DNA of 9,272 bases, taken from an uncultured Polaromonas sp. Lineage in GTDB: Bacteria > Pseudomonadota > Gammaproteobacteria > Burkholderiales > Burkholderiaceae. Position 1 is the first letter of the stretch; each line of letters begins with the position of its first letter. The position numbers and the translations under genes were made by a program. Below are positions 1 through 6,560 of this stretch, piece by piece. Under the pieces are notes generated by a model, which saw nothing but the letters and a program-made list of their open reading frames with translations, had not been told where the DNA came from and searched no databases. The stretch spans positions 1-9,272 of the forward strand of contig CAMLDT010000140.1 in NCBI GenBank assembly GCA_946479075.1, written 5' to 3'.

Positions 1-18
1 ACGGGTGGAGGAGCTGGT

Positions 19-662
<644 letters not shown>

Positions 663-666
<4 letters not shown>

Positions 667-1325
667 CCTCTCCCTTTCTTGCCACACTGGAACTGCTGCC
701 GGTCACGGCGCCGCGCCAGTTGTTCGTGCTGCTGCACGACGCCGGCGGCGCCGCAATGGACATGCTGGATCTGGCCAACCGGCTCGGTGACTCGTTTCCC
801 GAAGCCGCCATGGTTTTACCCGAGGGTGTGGAGTCCATCCACCTCGGCAAAACCGAGCGACACTGGTTTCCGGCTTTCGAGCTGACCGACGCCAACCGTC
901 CTGAACGGGTGGCCAGGGCGGTGGCGGCGCTTGCCGTTTTCCTGCGCGAGCAGCAAGCGCGTTTCGGCATCCTGCAATCCGACACCGCCGTCGCCGGCTT
1001 CGGCCAGGGCGCCACCCTGGCGTTGGCGCTCAGCGACGCGCACGACGGCCTGGCGGGCCGGGTGCTGGCGTTTTCAGGGGCCTATGCCGCCCTGCCCGAC
1101 AAGGCACCCGCCCTGACCACCCTGCATCTGCTGCACGGCCAGCGCGACGCGGCCGTTCCGGCGCGGCTGACCCAGCTCGCCTACGAACACCTGATGCAGC
1201 TCGGCGCCGACGCCACCTGCGACATCGCCTCCGGTGTTGGCCACGAGTTGCACCCCGCATTGATGGACCAGGCGGTGCACCGCCTGCTGACCTGCGTGCC
1301 GCTGCGCTTCTGGCGCTCCGCCTGA
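663..1325 (+). CDS. alpha/beta-hydrolase-fold protein (phospholipase/carboxylesterase, YpfH-like) lacking the nucleophile serine
   Basis: The 220-aa product matches the layout of the small phospholipase/carboxylesterase (Abhydrolase_2, YpfH-like) family. The oxyanion-loop region LLHDAGG lies at 23-29, the nucleophile-elbow region AGFGQGA around 111-117, the acid loop HGQRDAAVP holds Asp162, and the GVGHELHP loop holds His194. The family elbow reads GFSQG, whereas here codon 114 (1002-1004) is GGC for Gly, one transition away from AGC for Ser. The first loop also reads HDAGG rather than the common HGxGG. With Asp and His kept and no frameshift or stop, it is either a non-catalytic fold, perhaps regulatory or scaffold, or a recently inactivated enzyme. 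There is no signal peptide, so it is cytoplasmic. It lies between the ATPase (4-bp overlap) and the permease (28-bp gap), a placement recalling esterase TesA beside YbbA-YbbP. The fold is confident; activity is doubtful. Confidence 0.85.
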
Positions 1326-1353
1326 GGCTGCGCGCCGCCGGACGCCACTGGCC

Positions 1354-3978
1354 ATGCTCAGCCTGCTGAAAACCTTCTCCTGGCAGGAACTGCTGCATCA
1401 CCGCTGGCGCAACGCCGCCGCGGTGGCCGCCGTGATGCTGGGGGTGGCGCTGGCATTTTCGGTGCAGCTGATCAATGCCTCGGCGCTCAGCGAGTTTTCG
1501 CAGGCGGTGCGTTCGGTCAACGGCCAGCCCGACCTGGAGCTGCGCGCGGTACGCGGAAGTTTTGACGAAGCCCTGTATGCACGGGTGGCGGGCCAGCCGC
1601 AGCTTGCCGCGGCCAGTCCGGTGCTGGAGCTCGGCACCTACGCGGTCGGCTCGGAGGGCCGGCGCGTGGCGCTGCGCGTGGTGGGTGTGGATGCGCTGGT
1701 GGTGGCCGGTCTGGCGCCGGCCCTGATGCCGCAGCCGGCTGCGGATGCCGGTCGCATGGCGCTCTTCACGCCCGGCACCGTCTTCCTCAATACGTCCGCG
1801 CGGCAAGCGCTGGCCGGCGATCAGTTGCGCCTGCAAACCGGCCTGCAGTTGCGCAACGTGCAGGTGGCGGGCAGCGTCGCGGCAGGAGGCGCGCCGCTGG
1901 CAGTGATGGACATCGGCGCAGCGCAGGAGCTGTTCGGCCGCATCGGCCAGCTCTCGCGCATCGACCTGCGGCTGCAGGCGGGCAGCGACCGCGCCGCGTT
2001 CATTGCCGCGTTGCAACTGCCCGCCAGCGTGACCGCCACCGAACCCGGCGACGACGCGCAGCGCGTCAGCAACCTCTCGCGCGCCTACCGTGTCAACCTC
2101 ACCGTGCTGGCGCTGGTGGCGCTGTTCACCGGGGCCTTTCTGGTGTTTTCGGTGCTGTCGCTGAGCGTGGCCAAACGTGCGCAACAGTTTGCGCTGCTCG
2201 GCGTGCTGGGCCTGACCGGCCGGGAGCGCCTTCGCCTGGTGCTGTGGGAGTCGGCCGTGCTGGGCACCATGGGCAGCCTCGCCGGCATTGCCCTGGGCAC
2301 TGCGCTGGCGGCGCTGGCGCTGCGCGTGCTGGGCGGTGATCTCGGGGGCGGTTATTTCTCGGGGGTGGCGCCCGCGCTGCAATGGGACACCGGTGCGGCG
2401 CTGATTTATGGCGGGCTCGGTGTGGCGGCAGCCGTGGTGGGTGGCTGGTGGCCGGCGCGTGCCGCGCAGAAGCTGCCGCCCGCGCAGACCCTCAAGGGCC
2501 TGGGCGCGCCACCTGCCGGCGGCACGCCGTGGCGCCTCAGCCTGCTGCTGATGGCTGCCGCCGGGCTGCTGGCGTTCACGCCGCCGGTTTTCGGCATCGC
2601 GCTGGGCGCCTATGTGTCGGTCGGCCTGCTGCTGGTCGGCGGCATCAGCGCGCTGCCCTGGCTGATCGCGCTGCTCTACGACCGCATCGCGCCGCTCGCG
2701 GCCCGGCGCCTGCTGCCCCTGCTGGCCGTGGAGCGCGCGCGCCGGGTGCGCGGCAGCGCGGCGGTGGCGGTCAGCGGCGTGGTCGCTTCGCTGAGCCTGG
2801 CGGTGGCGCTGACAGTGATGGTGGCCAGCTTTCGTGACTCGGTCACGCACTGGCTGGACGTGGTGCTGCCCGCTGACCTGTACGTGCGCAGCGCCAGCAA
2901 CACGGCCGCCAGCGATACTGTGTATTTCCCGCCGGAGTTTGTGCAGGCGCTGGCGCAGCTGCCTGGCGTGGCACGCGCCGGAACGCTGCGCGTGACACCC
3001 TTGCTGCTGGATGCCGGCCAGCCCAGCGTCGCACTGATCGCGCGGGATCTGCAAGACGCGGCCGGCAGCTTGCCGCTGGTCGGCCAGGCCCTGCCGGTGC
3101 CTGCGGGCCAGATCGCCATTTATGTCAGCGAACCCATGGTGGACCTCTATGGCGCGCGACCGGGCACGGTGTTTGCCAAACTTTCAGAGCCTTTTCGGGC
3201 CCTGGCCCTTTCTGGGCAAGCGCCAGCAGCTATGAATTCAGGAGCAAGTGGCACGGCCCCTGTAGCGCCTTCGACCCTTCAACCGGCTGGGGGAAAGCCG
3301 GGCGGCCCCCCGTTTTTCGTGGCCGGTGTCTGGCGCGACTACGCGCGGCAGTTCGGTGCCATCGCCATGGACCAGCGCGACTTCGAACGCCTGACCGGCG
3401 ACCGGCGCGTCAATGACATCGCGCTGTGGCTGGTGCCCGGCGCCGCCGAAGCGCCGCTGCAGGAAGCGGTGCGCGACCTGGCCCAGGCGCAGGCACAGGG
3501 CGCCGGCGAGTTGATCGAATTCGCCTCCAGCGGACAGATTCGCGCCACGTCCCTGCGCATCTTCGACCGCAGCTTTGCCGTGACCTACTGGCTGCAGGCC
3601 GTTGCGATTGCCATCGGCCTGTTCGGCGTGGCGGCGAGTTTCAGCGCTCAGGTGCTGGCACGCCGCAAGGAATTCGGCCTGCTGGCCCACCTGGGCCTGA
3701 CGCGGCGGCAAATCCTCGCGCTGGTGGCCGGTGAAGGGGCGGCCTGGACGCTGGCCGGTGCGCTGGCCGGCCTCGGCCTGGGCCTGGCCGTGTCGCTGGT
3801 GCTGGTGCATGTGGTGAACCCACAAAGTTTTCACTGGACCATGGACCTGGCCCTGCCCTGGCAGCGGCTGCTCGCCGTGTGCGCCGCGGTCATGCTGGCC
3901 GGCACCGTCACCGCCTGGCTGGCCGGGCGCGCGGCAGCGGGCAAGGACGCCGTGCTGGCCGTCAAGGAAGACTGGTAA
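1354..3978 (+). CDS. FtsX/MacB-type ABC transporter permease (YbbP/AttF-G-like)
   Basis: This 874-aa inner-membrane protein is the permease partner of the ATPase at 19-666. The topology read from the sequence is two FtsX-like halves. TM1 is at about 19-41, followed by a large periplasmic MacB-PCD-like domain (about 45-245). Three TMs of the first FtsX domain follow (about 248-272, 297-325, 347-366), then two middle TMs (about 396-440) and TM7 at about 467-492. A second periplasmic domain (about 495-735) leads into a last three-TM FtsX domain (about 745-766, 792-817, 842-862). About 10 TMs and this length match YbbP-like permeases that combine both halves in one chain. The stretches RAQQFALLGVLGLTGRER and ARRKEFGLLAHLGLTRRQ are the equivalent coupling segments of the two halves. 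The start ATG has only a weak ribosome site, so coupling to the upstream stop at 1323-1325 is likely. Residues about 612-652 look like an inserted segment with different codon usage (see repeat entry). The substrate is unknown. Confidence 0.92.
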   Translation: MLSLLKTFSWQELLHHRWRNAAAVAAVMLGVALAFSVQLINASALSEFSQAVRSVNGQPDLELRAVRGSFDEALYARVAGQPQLAAASPVLELGTYAVGSEGRRVALRVVGVDALVVAGLAPALMPQPAADAGRMALFTPGTVFLNTSARQALAGDQLRLQTGLQLRNVQVAGSVAAGGAPLAVMDIGAAQELFGRIGQLSRIDLRLQAGSDRAAFIAALQLPASVTATEPGDDAQRVSNLSRAYRVNLTVLALVALFTGAFLVFSVLSLSVAKRAQQFALLGVLGLTGRERLRLVLWESAVLGTMGSLAGIALGTALAALALRVLGGDLGGGYFSGVAPALQWDTGAALIYGGLGVAAAVVGGWWPARAAQKLPPAQTLKGLGAPPAGGTPWRLSLLLMAAAGLLAFTPPVFGIALGAYVSVGLLLVGGISALPWLIALLYDRIAPLAARRLLPLLAVERARRVRGSAAVAVSGVVASLSLAVALTVMVASFRDSVTHWLDVVLPADLYVRSASNTAASDTVYFPPEFVQALAQLPGVARAGTLRVTPLLLDAGQPSVALIARDLQDAAGSLPLVGQALPVPAGQIAIYVSEPMVDLYGARPGTVFAKLSEPFRALALSGQAPAAMNSGASGTAPVAPSTLQPAGGKPGGPPFFVAGVWRDYARQFGAIAMDQRDFERLTGDRRVNDIALWLVPGAAEAPLQEAVRDLAQAQAQGAGELIEFASSGQIRATSLRIFDRSFAVTYWLQAVAIAIGLFGVAASFSAQVLARRKEFGLLAHLGLTRRQILALVAGEGAAWTLAGALAGLGLGLAVSLVLVHVVNPQSFHWTMDLALPWQRLLAVCAAVMLAGTVTAWLAGRAAAGKDAVLAVKEDW
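3187..3309 (+). repeat. In-frame inserted segment in the permease carrying hairpin repeat copy A
   Basis: The 45-bp core at 3205-3249 matches 6133-6177 without gaps at 34 of 45 positions, including the shared blocks GCCCTTTCTG, GCAGCTAT and CAAGT. A 5-bp stem CTGGC (3202-3206) / GCCAG (3222-3226) occupies the same place as the stem in the other copy. In the reading frame it encodes a Pro/Ala/Gly/Ser-rich stretch (residues about 612-652) in the second periplasmic domain. From codon 3187 to 3247, 13 of 21 codons end in A or T, against strong G/C endings around it. It resembles a mobile intergenic repeat that landed inside a gene and kept the frame. The edges are estimated from codon usage and from where family-like sequence resumes at FFVAGVWRDY. 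Confidence 0.7.
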
Positions 3979-4114
3979 CCCGGAAAAACGCTATGGCCGG
4001 CAGCCCGCTGATGCACGTTTTCGTTTGCTTACCAACTGCCCCGGGGCCGATGGTGAAAGTTTGTGAATTGTCATGACTTCGTCGCACCGCACGCGCATCA
4101 TGAAGTTCTCATTC

Positions 4115-4120
4115 GAGGAG
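4115..4120 (+). promoter_or_regulatory. Ribosome binding site deciding the start of the 69-aa gene
   Basis: The sequence GAGGAG lies 8 bases before the ATG at 4129. The reading frame is open upstream to a GTG at 4063, but that codon has no comparable site and would add a His/Cys-rich leader, so 4129 is preferred. No convincing sigma-70 promoter was found in 3979-4114. That gap contains only short palindromes (GCCCCGGGGC at 4038-4047, GTCATGAC at 4070-4077). Confidence 0.65.
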
Positions 4121-4128
4121 TACCCACC

Positions 4129-4338
4129 ATGGCATCCGCTCAATACCGCATTGAAAGCAGAGGCCCCCTGCGCGGCAGCCTGCTGCCCCCGGCCTCGCTG
4201 AAACAGCTCTACACCGATCCGTCGCTGGCAGTCGCCGTGGCGGTAAAGAGCCTGACCGACCCCACGCGACAGGACATCCGCGTGGTGCACGTCCCCAGCG
4301 GGGAAGTTGTTTTTCAGACCTCGGCGATCAGCCATTGA
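4129..4338 (+). CDS. Small protein of unknown function (69 aa)
   Basis: I do not recognise this protein. It has no signal peptide, membrane segment or cysteine pair. The N-terminal half is basic (YRIESRGPLRGS). The middle has an alanine/valine run (DPSLAVAVAVKSL), and the end has a beta-strand-like motif (DIRVVHVPSGEVVFQTS). Coding is supported by a good ribosome site, G/C-ending codons throughout, a sensible amino-acid mix, and an end placed directly against a terminator-like hairpin. It sits 150 bp after the permease and converges on the universal stress gene. It may be read through from the ABC operon or use its own promoter, which I could not identify. Start and existence are fairly sure; function is unknown. 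Confidence 0.72.
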   Translation: MASAQYRIESRGPLRGSLLPPASLKQLYTDPSLAVAVAVKSLTDPTRQDIRVVHVPSGEVVFQTSAISH

Positions 4339-4391
4339 GCGTGGCCATGCGGACGGCGGCGCGCACAGGCAGCCGCCCGCATAGCTCAATG
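4333..4391. terminator. Bidirectional terminator-like hairpin between convergent genes
   Basis: A long inverted repeat fills the gap between the 69-aa gene and the convergent uspA-type gene. Outer arms CATTGAGC (4333-4340) and GCTCAATG (4384-4391) pair perfectly. Inner arms 4347-4360 and 4369-4382 pair at 12 of 14 positions around an 8-base loop, with a short asymmetric bulge (4341-4346). The left arm contains the TGA stop of the 69-aa gene (4336-4338), and the right arm ends 6 bases from the stop of the minus-strand gene. There is no U-tract on either strand, so it is not a canonical intrinsic terminator. It could act with Rho or as a 3'-end stabiliser. Confidence 0.6.
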
Positions 4392-4397
4392 TTCAAC

Positions 4398-4835
4398 TCA
4401 ATGGGTAATGACCACCAGCACGCTGCAGGGCGCGTTTTCGATCAGTGACTTGGACACCGAGCCGCGCCACCAGCGCGCGGCCCAGCCGTCCAGATGCCGG
4501 TGGCCAACGACGATCAGGTCCGCACCGATCTTGCTGGCGTATTTGGCAATCTCGTCAACGGTTTCCCCCAGCAGCACCTCACCAGTGGCCTGGTGGCCGG
4601 CCGCGGCAAGCTGGCTCAGGCCTTCATCAAGAATGCCCTTGTATTTTTCCTTCTCGGCCTCGGCCAGGCTGCGGTCGTAAACGCCGCCCTCGACGCCGAT
4701 CAGGTCCATGTACAGCGGCGTCACCGCAATCAGCGTCAGCGAGGCCTGGCTCCACTGCGCCAGGTCGCGGCAGTCAAGCAGGGCTTTCTGCCCGGATTTG
4801 GAACCGTCATAAGCCAGCAATATTTTCTTGTACAT
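4398..4835 (-). CDS. Universal stress protein, UspA family
   Basis: This is a 145-aa single Usp domain, the usual length, expected in the cytoplasm as a dimer. It starts with the family hallmark KKILLAYDGSKSG (nucleotide-contacting Asp10). It ends with the alpha/beta nucleotide-loop region IVVGHRHLDGWAARWWRGSVSKSLIENAPCSVLVV. The ATP-binding signature G-2x-G-9x-G-S is altered: after Gly111 the second Gly is His114, and ten rather than nine residues precede Gly125-Ser126, with a tryptophan-rich loop. Nucleotide binding is therefore uncertain. A ribosome site AGGAG lies 9 bases before the ATG, and a candidate promoter lies at 4900-4928. It is convergent with the 69-aa gene and divergent from the lipocalin gene. 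The family has roles in stress and energy starvation; the specific role here is unknown. Confidence 0.93.
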   Translation of the reverse strand: MYKKILLAYDGSKSGQKALLDCRDLAQWSQASLTLIAVTPLYMDLIGVEGGVYDRSLAEAEKEKYKGILDEGLSQLAAAGHQATGEVLLGETVDEIAKYASKIGADLIVVGHRHLDGWAARWWRGSVSKSLIENAPCSVLVVITH

Positions 4836-4899
4836 GGTGTCGATCTCCTGGGTGGGCCTGCATGGTGGGCAGGGGCCGTGCGGTGAAAAGATGATTCAA

Positions 4900-4928
4900 A
4901 GGATAGACGCTCCATGGGCTGCTTGCAA
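4900..4928 (-). promoter_or_regulatory. Candidate sigma-70 promoter of the universal stress gene
   Basis: Read on the minus strand, TTGCAA (4923-4928) is followed by exactly 17 bases and TATCCT (4900-4905), matching 4 of 6 bases at both the -35 and -10. It lies about 65 bases before the start codon at 4835. The -35 hexamer is also part of the small inverted repeat TTGC-N5-GCAA (4923-4935 on the plus strand), a possible operator. This is pattern matching only. Confidence 0.35.
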
Positions 4929-4968
4929 GGCGCAATCACCCTTGCTCTTCAACTGAGAGAATGGGGCC

Positions 4969-6048
4969 ATGCACAGCCTGCCGCCCTTTGTCCTTCGCCG
5001 CCGTGCACTGCTGGCGGGCAGCGCGGCCGGCCTGCTGGGCGCTGCGGGCAACACGCCGGCGCTGCCCGCCAAAACACTGCAGTTCCCGCGCGACTTGGGT
5101 GCACATCCGGACTTCAGGACCGAGTGGTGGTACATCACCGGGTTTGCCAGCAGCGGTGCGCGCCGCTTTGGTTTTCAGCTGACCTTTTTTCGCTCACGGG
5201 TGGACGGCACGCAGGCCATGGCGTCGAGGTTTGCGGCCAAGCAGCTGATCTTTGCGCACGCCGCCGTCACCGACGTGCAGGGCAACAAACTCTGGCACGA
5301 CCAGCGCATTGCCCGCGAGGGGTTCGACATCGCCAGCGCCAGCACGCAGGAGATGGCGCTGAAGCTGCGCGACTGGTCGCTTCAAAGCAGTGGCAGGGTC
5401 CACACGGCCAGGCTGCCCGCCACCGACTTCGCGCTGGACCTGCAGTTCACCGAAACCCAGCCCGTGCTGCTGCAGGGCGACAAGGGCCTGTCGCGCAAGG
5501 GCCCCGATGCAAAGCAGGCGAGTTATTACTACAGCCTGCCACAGCTGGCAACGCGTGGCGCATTGACGGTGAAGGGGCAGACCTTCGAGGTGACCGGCAA
5601 AGCCTGGCTGGACCACGAGTGGAGCGAAGAAATCCTGCACCCGGACGCCGCAGGCTGGGACTGGATCGGCATGAACCTCGACGACGGCAGCGCCCTCACC
5701 GCCTTCCGCCTGCGCGACAAGGCGGGCAACACCTTATGGGACGGTGGTTCCTTCCGCCACCCGAAAGCCGACCTTTACACCTTCAGCCGCGGCGAAGTGA
5801 TCTTCCAGCCGATACGCCGCTGGAAAAGCCCGCTCAGCCAGGCCAGCTACCCGGTGGAATGGGCAATCCGCACACCGGCCGACTTCTACACCGTGCGTGC
5901 CGTCATCGACAACCAGGAGCTCGACAGCCGCCAGTCCACTGGCGCCATCTACTGGGAAGGCCTGAGCGAGCTGATCGACAGCAAGGGCACGCTGGTCGGG
6001 CGCGGCTACCTGGAGATGACGGGTTACGCCTCGCCGCTGCGGCTGTAA
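4969..6048 (+). CDS. Exported CrtC/AttH-like lipocalin-domain protein (carotenoid 1,2-hydratase family)
   Basis: The 359-aa protein starts with a probable twin-arginine signal: LRRRALLAG at residues 9-17, a hydrophobic segment to about 27, and a likely cleavage after ALPA at 34. The mature part opens with FPRDLGAHPDFRTEWWYITG (39-58), the hallmark of the CrtC/AttH family, and later has WLDHEWSEE and WDWIGMNLDDGSALTAFRLR, the second beta-barrel half. The whole length fits the two-lipocalin-domain family. Members are named for carotenoid 1,2-hydratase (water addition to acyclic carotenoids). No carotenoid genes are nearby, and the AttH subgroup is encoded with FtsX-type ABC transporters such as the one at 19-3978. 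A periplasmic lipid-binding or lipid-modifying role with that transporter is a better inference than pigment synthesis. A modest ribosome site (TGAGAGA, 4954-4960) precedes the ATG. Confidence 0.88.
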   Translation: MHSLPPFVLRRRALLAGSAAGLLGAAGNTPALPAKTLQFPRDLGAHPDFRTEWWYITGFASSGARRFGFQLTFFRSRVDGTQAMASRFAAKQLIFAHAAVTDVQGNKLWHDQRIAREGFDIASASTQEMALKLRDWSLQSSGRVHTARLPATDFALDLQFTETQPVLLQGDKGLSRKGPDAKQASYYYSLPQLATRGALTVKGQTFEVTGKAWLDHEWSEEILHPDAAGWDWIGMNLDDGSALTAFRLRDKAGNTLWDGGSFRHPKADLYTFSRGEVIFQPIRRWKSPLSQASYPVEWAIRTPADFYTVRAVIDNQELDSRQSTGAIYWEGLSELIDSKGTLVGRGYLEMTGYASPLRL

Positions 6049-6064
6049 AGGCGGAGTGACTCAC

Positions 6065-6098
6065 TGGCGGAAGGCCCTGCGGCCCACACCGTCCGCCA
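6065..6098 (+). terminator. Hairpin after the lipocalin gene
   Basis: Perfect 7-base arms TGGCGGA (6065-6071) and TCCGCCA (6092-6098) flank a 20-base GC-rich loop, beginning 17 bases after the stop codon. No T-run follows, so it is at best a Rho-assisted or 3'-stabilising structure. Its place just before the kdp regulatory region favours transcript separation. Confidence 0.4.
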
Positions 6099-6124
6099 AA
6101 CCGCACAGATTCATGCATGTTTCA

Positions 6125-6178
6125 GGCCTCCAGCCCTTTCTGCGCGGGCGCTGGCAGCTATCAACTTCATAGCAAGTT
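6125..6178. repeat. Comamonadaceae-type hairpin repeat, copy B
   Basis: This intergenic copy has two small hairpins. The first is CCAGC (6130-6134) / GCTGG (6150-6154). The second is GCTAT (6157-6161) / ATAGC (6169-6173) with a 7-base loop. Its core, 6133-6177, aligns gap-free with 3205-3249 inside the permease gene. The first stem is at the identical offset in both copies, and two of its base pairs differ in a compensating way (T-A to C-G, G-C to A-T), as expected if the structure is kept. I recall similar elements dispersed in Comamonadaceae genomes; that is recall, not a search result. Confidence 0.7.
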
Positions 6179-6262
6179 AACGTCCCCCACGCGCTGAAAA
6201 GTCCTGGCCAATGCGCCGGGCCCACCCTCTCCAGCTCGCCTGTGCGGCGCGCAGCCAGCGCG

Positions 6263-6281
6263 TTTTTACGCTTCATTTACA
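6263..6281 (+). promoter_or_regulatory. Candidate KdpE operator upstream of the kdp operon
   Basis: A T-rich island in otherwise GC-rich DNA contains TTTAC at 6265-6269 and again at 6276-6280, a direct repeat spaced 11 bases, about one helical turn. The order TTTTTAC, TTC, TTTACA resembles the T-rich E. coli KdpE site as I remember it. It lies immediately upstream of a possible -35, where an OmpR-family activator would be expected to bind. Binding is inferred from this similarity. Confidence 0.4.
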
Positions 6282-6286
6282 GCCGG

Positions 6287-6315
6287 TTGATGCATCTCAT
6301 CCCCGTTTTTATGCG
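6287..6315 (+). promoter_or_regulatory. Weak candidate promoter of the kdp operon
   Basis: TTGATG (6287-6292) is followed by 17 bases and TATGCG (6310-6315), a good -35 with a poor -10. Such a promoter would need an activator, which fits a KdpE-controlled operon with the T-rich site 5 bases upstream. The predicted start of transcription is about 6322, giving a leader of about 40 bases. Confidence 0.3.
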
Positions 6316-6360
6316 CCGGTAGCCAAACTTCTGGTCATTCATTCAACGTGGGAGTTGTTC

Positions 6361-6465
6361 ATGGACATGGTGTTTGTCGCCCTCGCCGCCGGGCTGTGGG
6401 GTCTATTGGTGTTGCTGGTCTGGGGCTTCCAGAAGCTTGAGCGGCCTGCAGGGGGCCGGCCATGA
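6361..6465 (+). CDS. 34-aa membrane miniprotein preceding kdpF
   Basis: The product is one membrane helix (residues about 3-23, [20 protein letters not shown]) followed by a charged and glycine-rich tail ([11 protein letters not shown]). A GGGAG ribosome site lies 6 bases before the ATG at 6361, and the stop overlaps the kdpF start (ATGA, 6462-6465). It is therefore the first cistron of the kdp operon. I recall similar short ORFs with a VFVxL..GxxxL..xxVxGxxxLE pattern ahead of kdpF in other bacteria, but know of no assigned function. The frame is open upstream to an ATG at 6211, but that extension has no ribosome site and would run through the putative promoter. A second in-frame ATG is at 6367. 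Confidence 0.75.
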   Translation: MDMVFVALAAGLWGLLVLLVWGFQKLERPAGGRP

Positions 6466-6560
6466 TCAGCCTCGAAGTTCTCTATGGCTTTGGCGCCACC
6501 TGCGCCCTTGCGCTGCTGGCATACCTGGTCTATGCGCTGATCTGCGCCGAGGAGTTTTGA
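6462..6560 (+). CDS. kdpF: K+-transporting ATPase small subunit KdpF
   Basis: This 32-aa peptide is too short for most gene finders. It has one membrane helix (about 9-28, [20 protein letters not shown]) ending in AEEF, the typical KdpF end (Y/F-L-V-x-A-L-x-x-A-E-x-F). In E. coli KdpF is a lipid-like stabiliser of the KdpFABC complex. Its start overlaps the preceding miniprotein stop and its stop TGA shares one base with the kdpA start (TGATG). All three are probably translated by coupling. Confidence 0.9.
   Translation: MISLEVLYGFGATCALALLAYLVYALICAEEF

Noticed and set aside
1..18. End of an upstream gene
   Set aside because: Eighteen bases are too few to assign a frame; only the ribosome site of the ATPase gene can be supported.
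1030..3054. 674-codon open frame on the minus strand, antisense to the permease and hydrolase
   Set aside because: Its product is dominated by Arg, Gln, His, Ala and Gly with no domain, typical of the antisense frame of GC-rich genes. The plus-strand genes have full family motifs.
4023..4077. Possible promoter for the 69-aa gene (TTGCTT, TTGTGA or TTGTCA as -35)
   Set aside because: None has a recognisable -10 at 16-18 bases.
4063..4128. GTG start giving a 91-aa version of the 69-aa protein
   Set aside because: No ribosome site before the GTG, an unlikely His/Cys-rich leader, and a clear GAGGAG ahead of the ATG at 4129.
6258..6275. GCGT-TTTT-ACGC as a small terminator or attenuator
   Set aside because: The stem is only 4 bp with no following T-run; it is better explained as part of the T-rich activator site.
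6211..6360. 50-codon upstream extension of the kdp miniprotein from an ATG at 6211
   Set aside because: It would cross the T-rich regulatory patch and candidate promoter and lacks a ribosome site. The ATG at 6361 has GGGAG at the proper distance.
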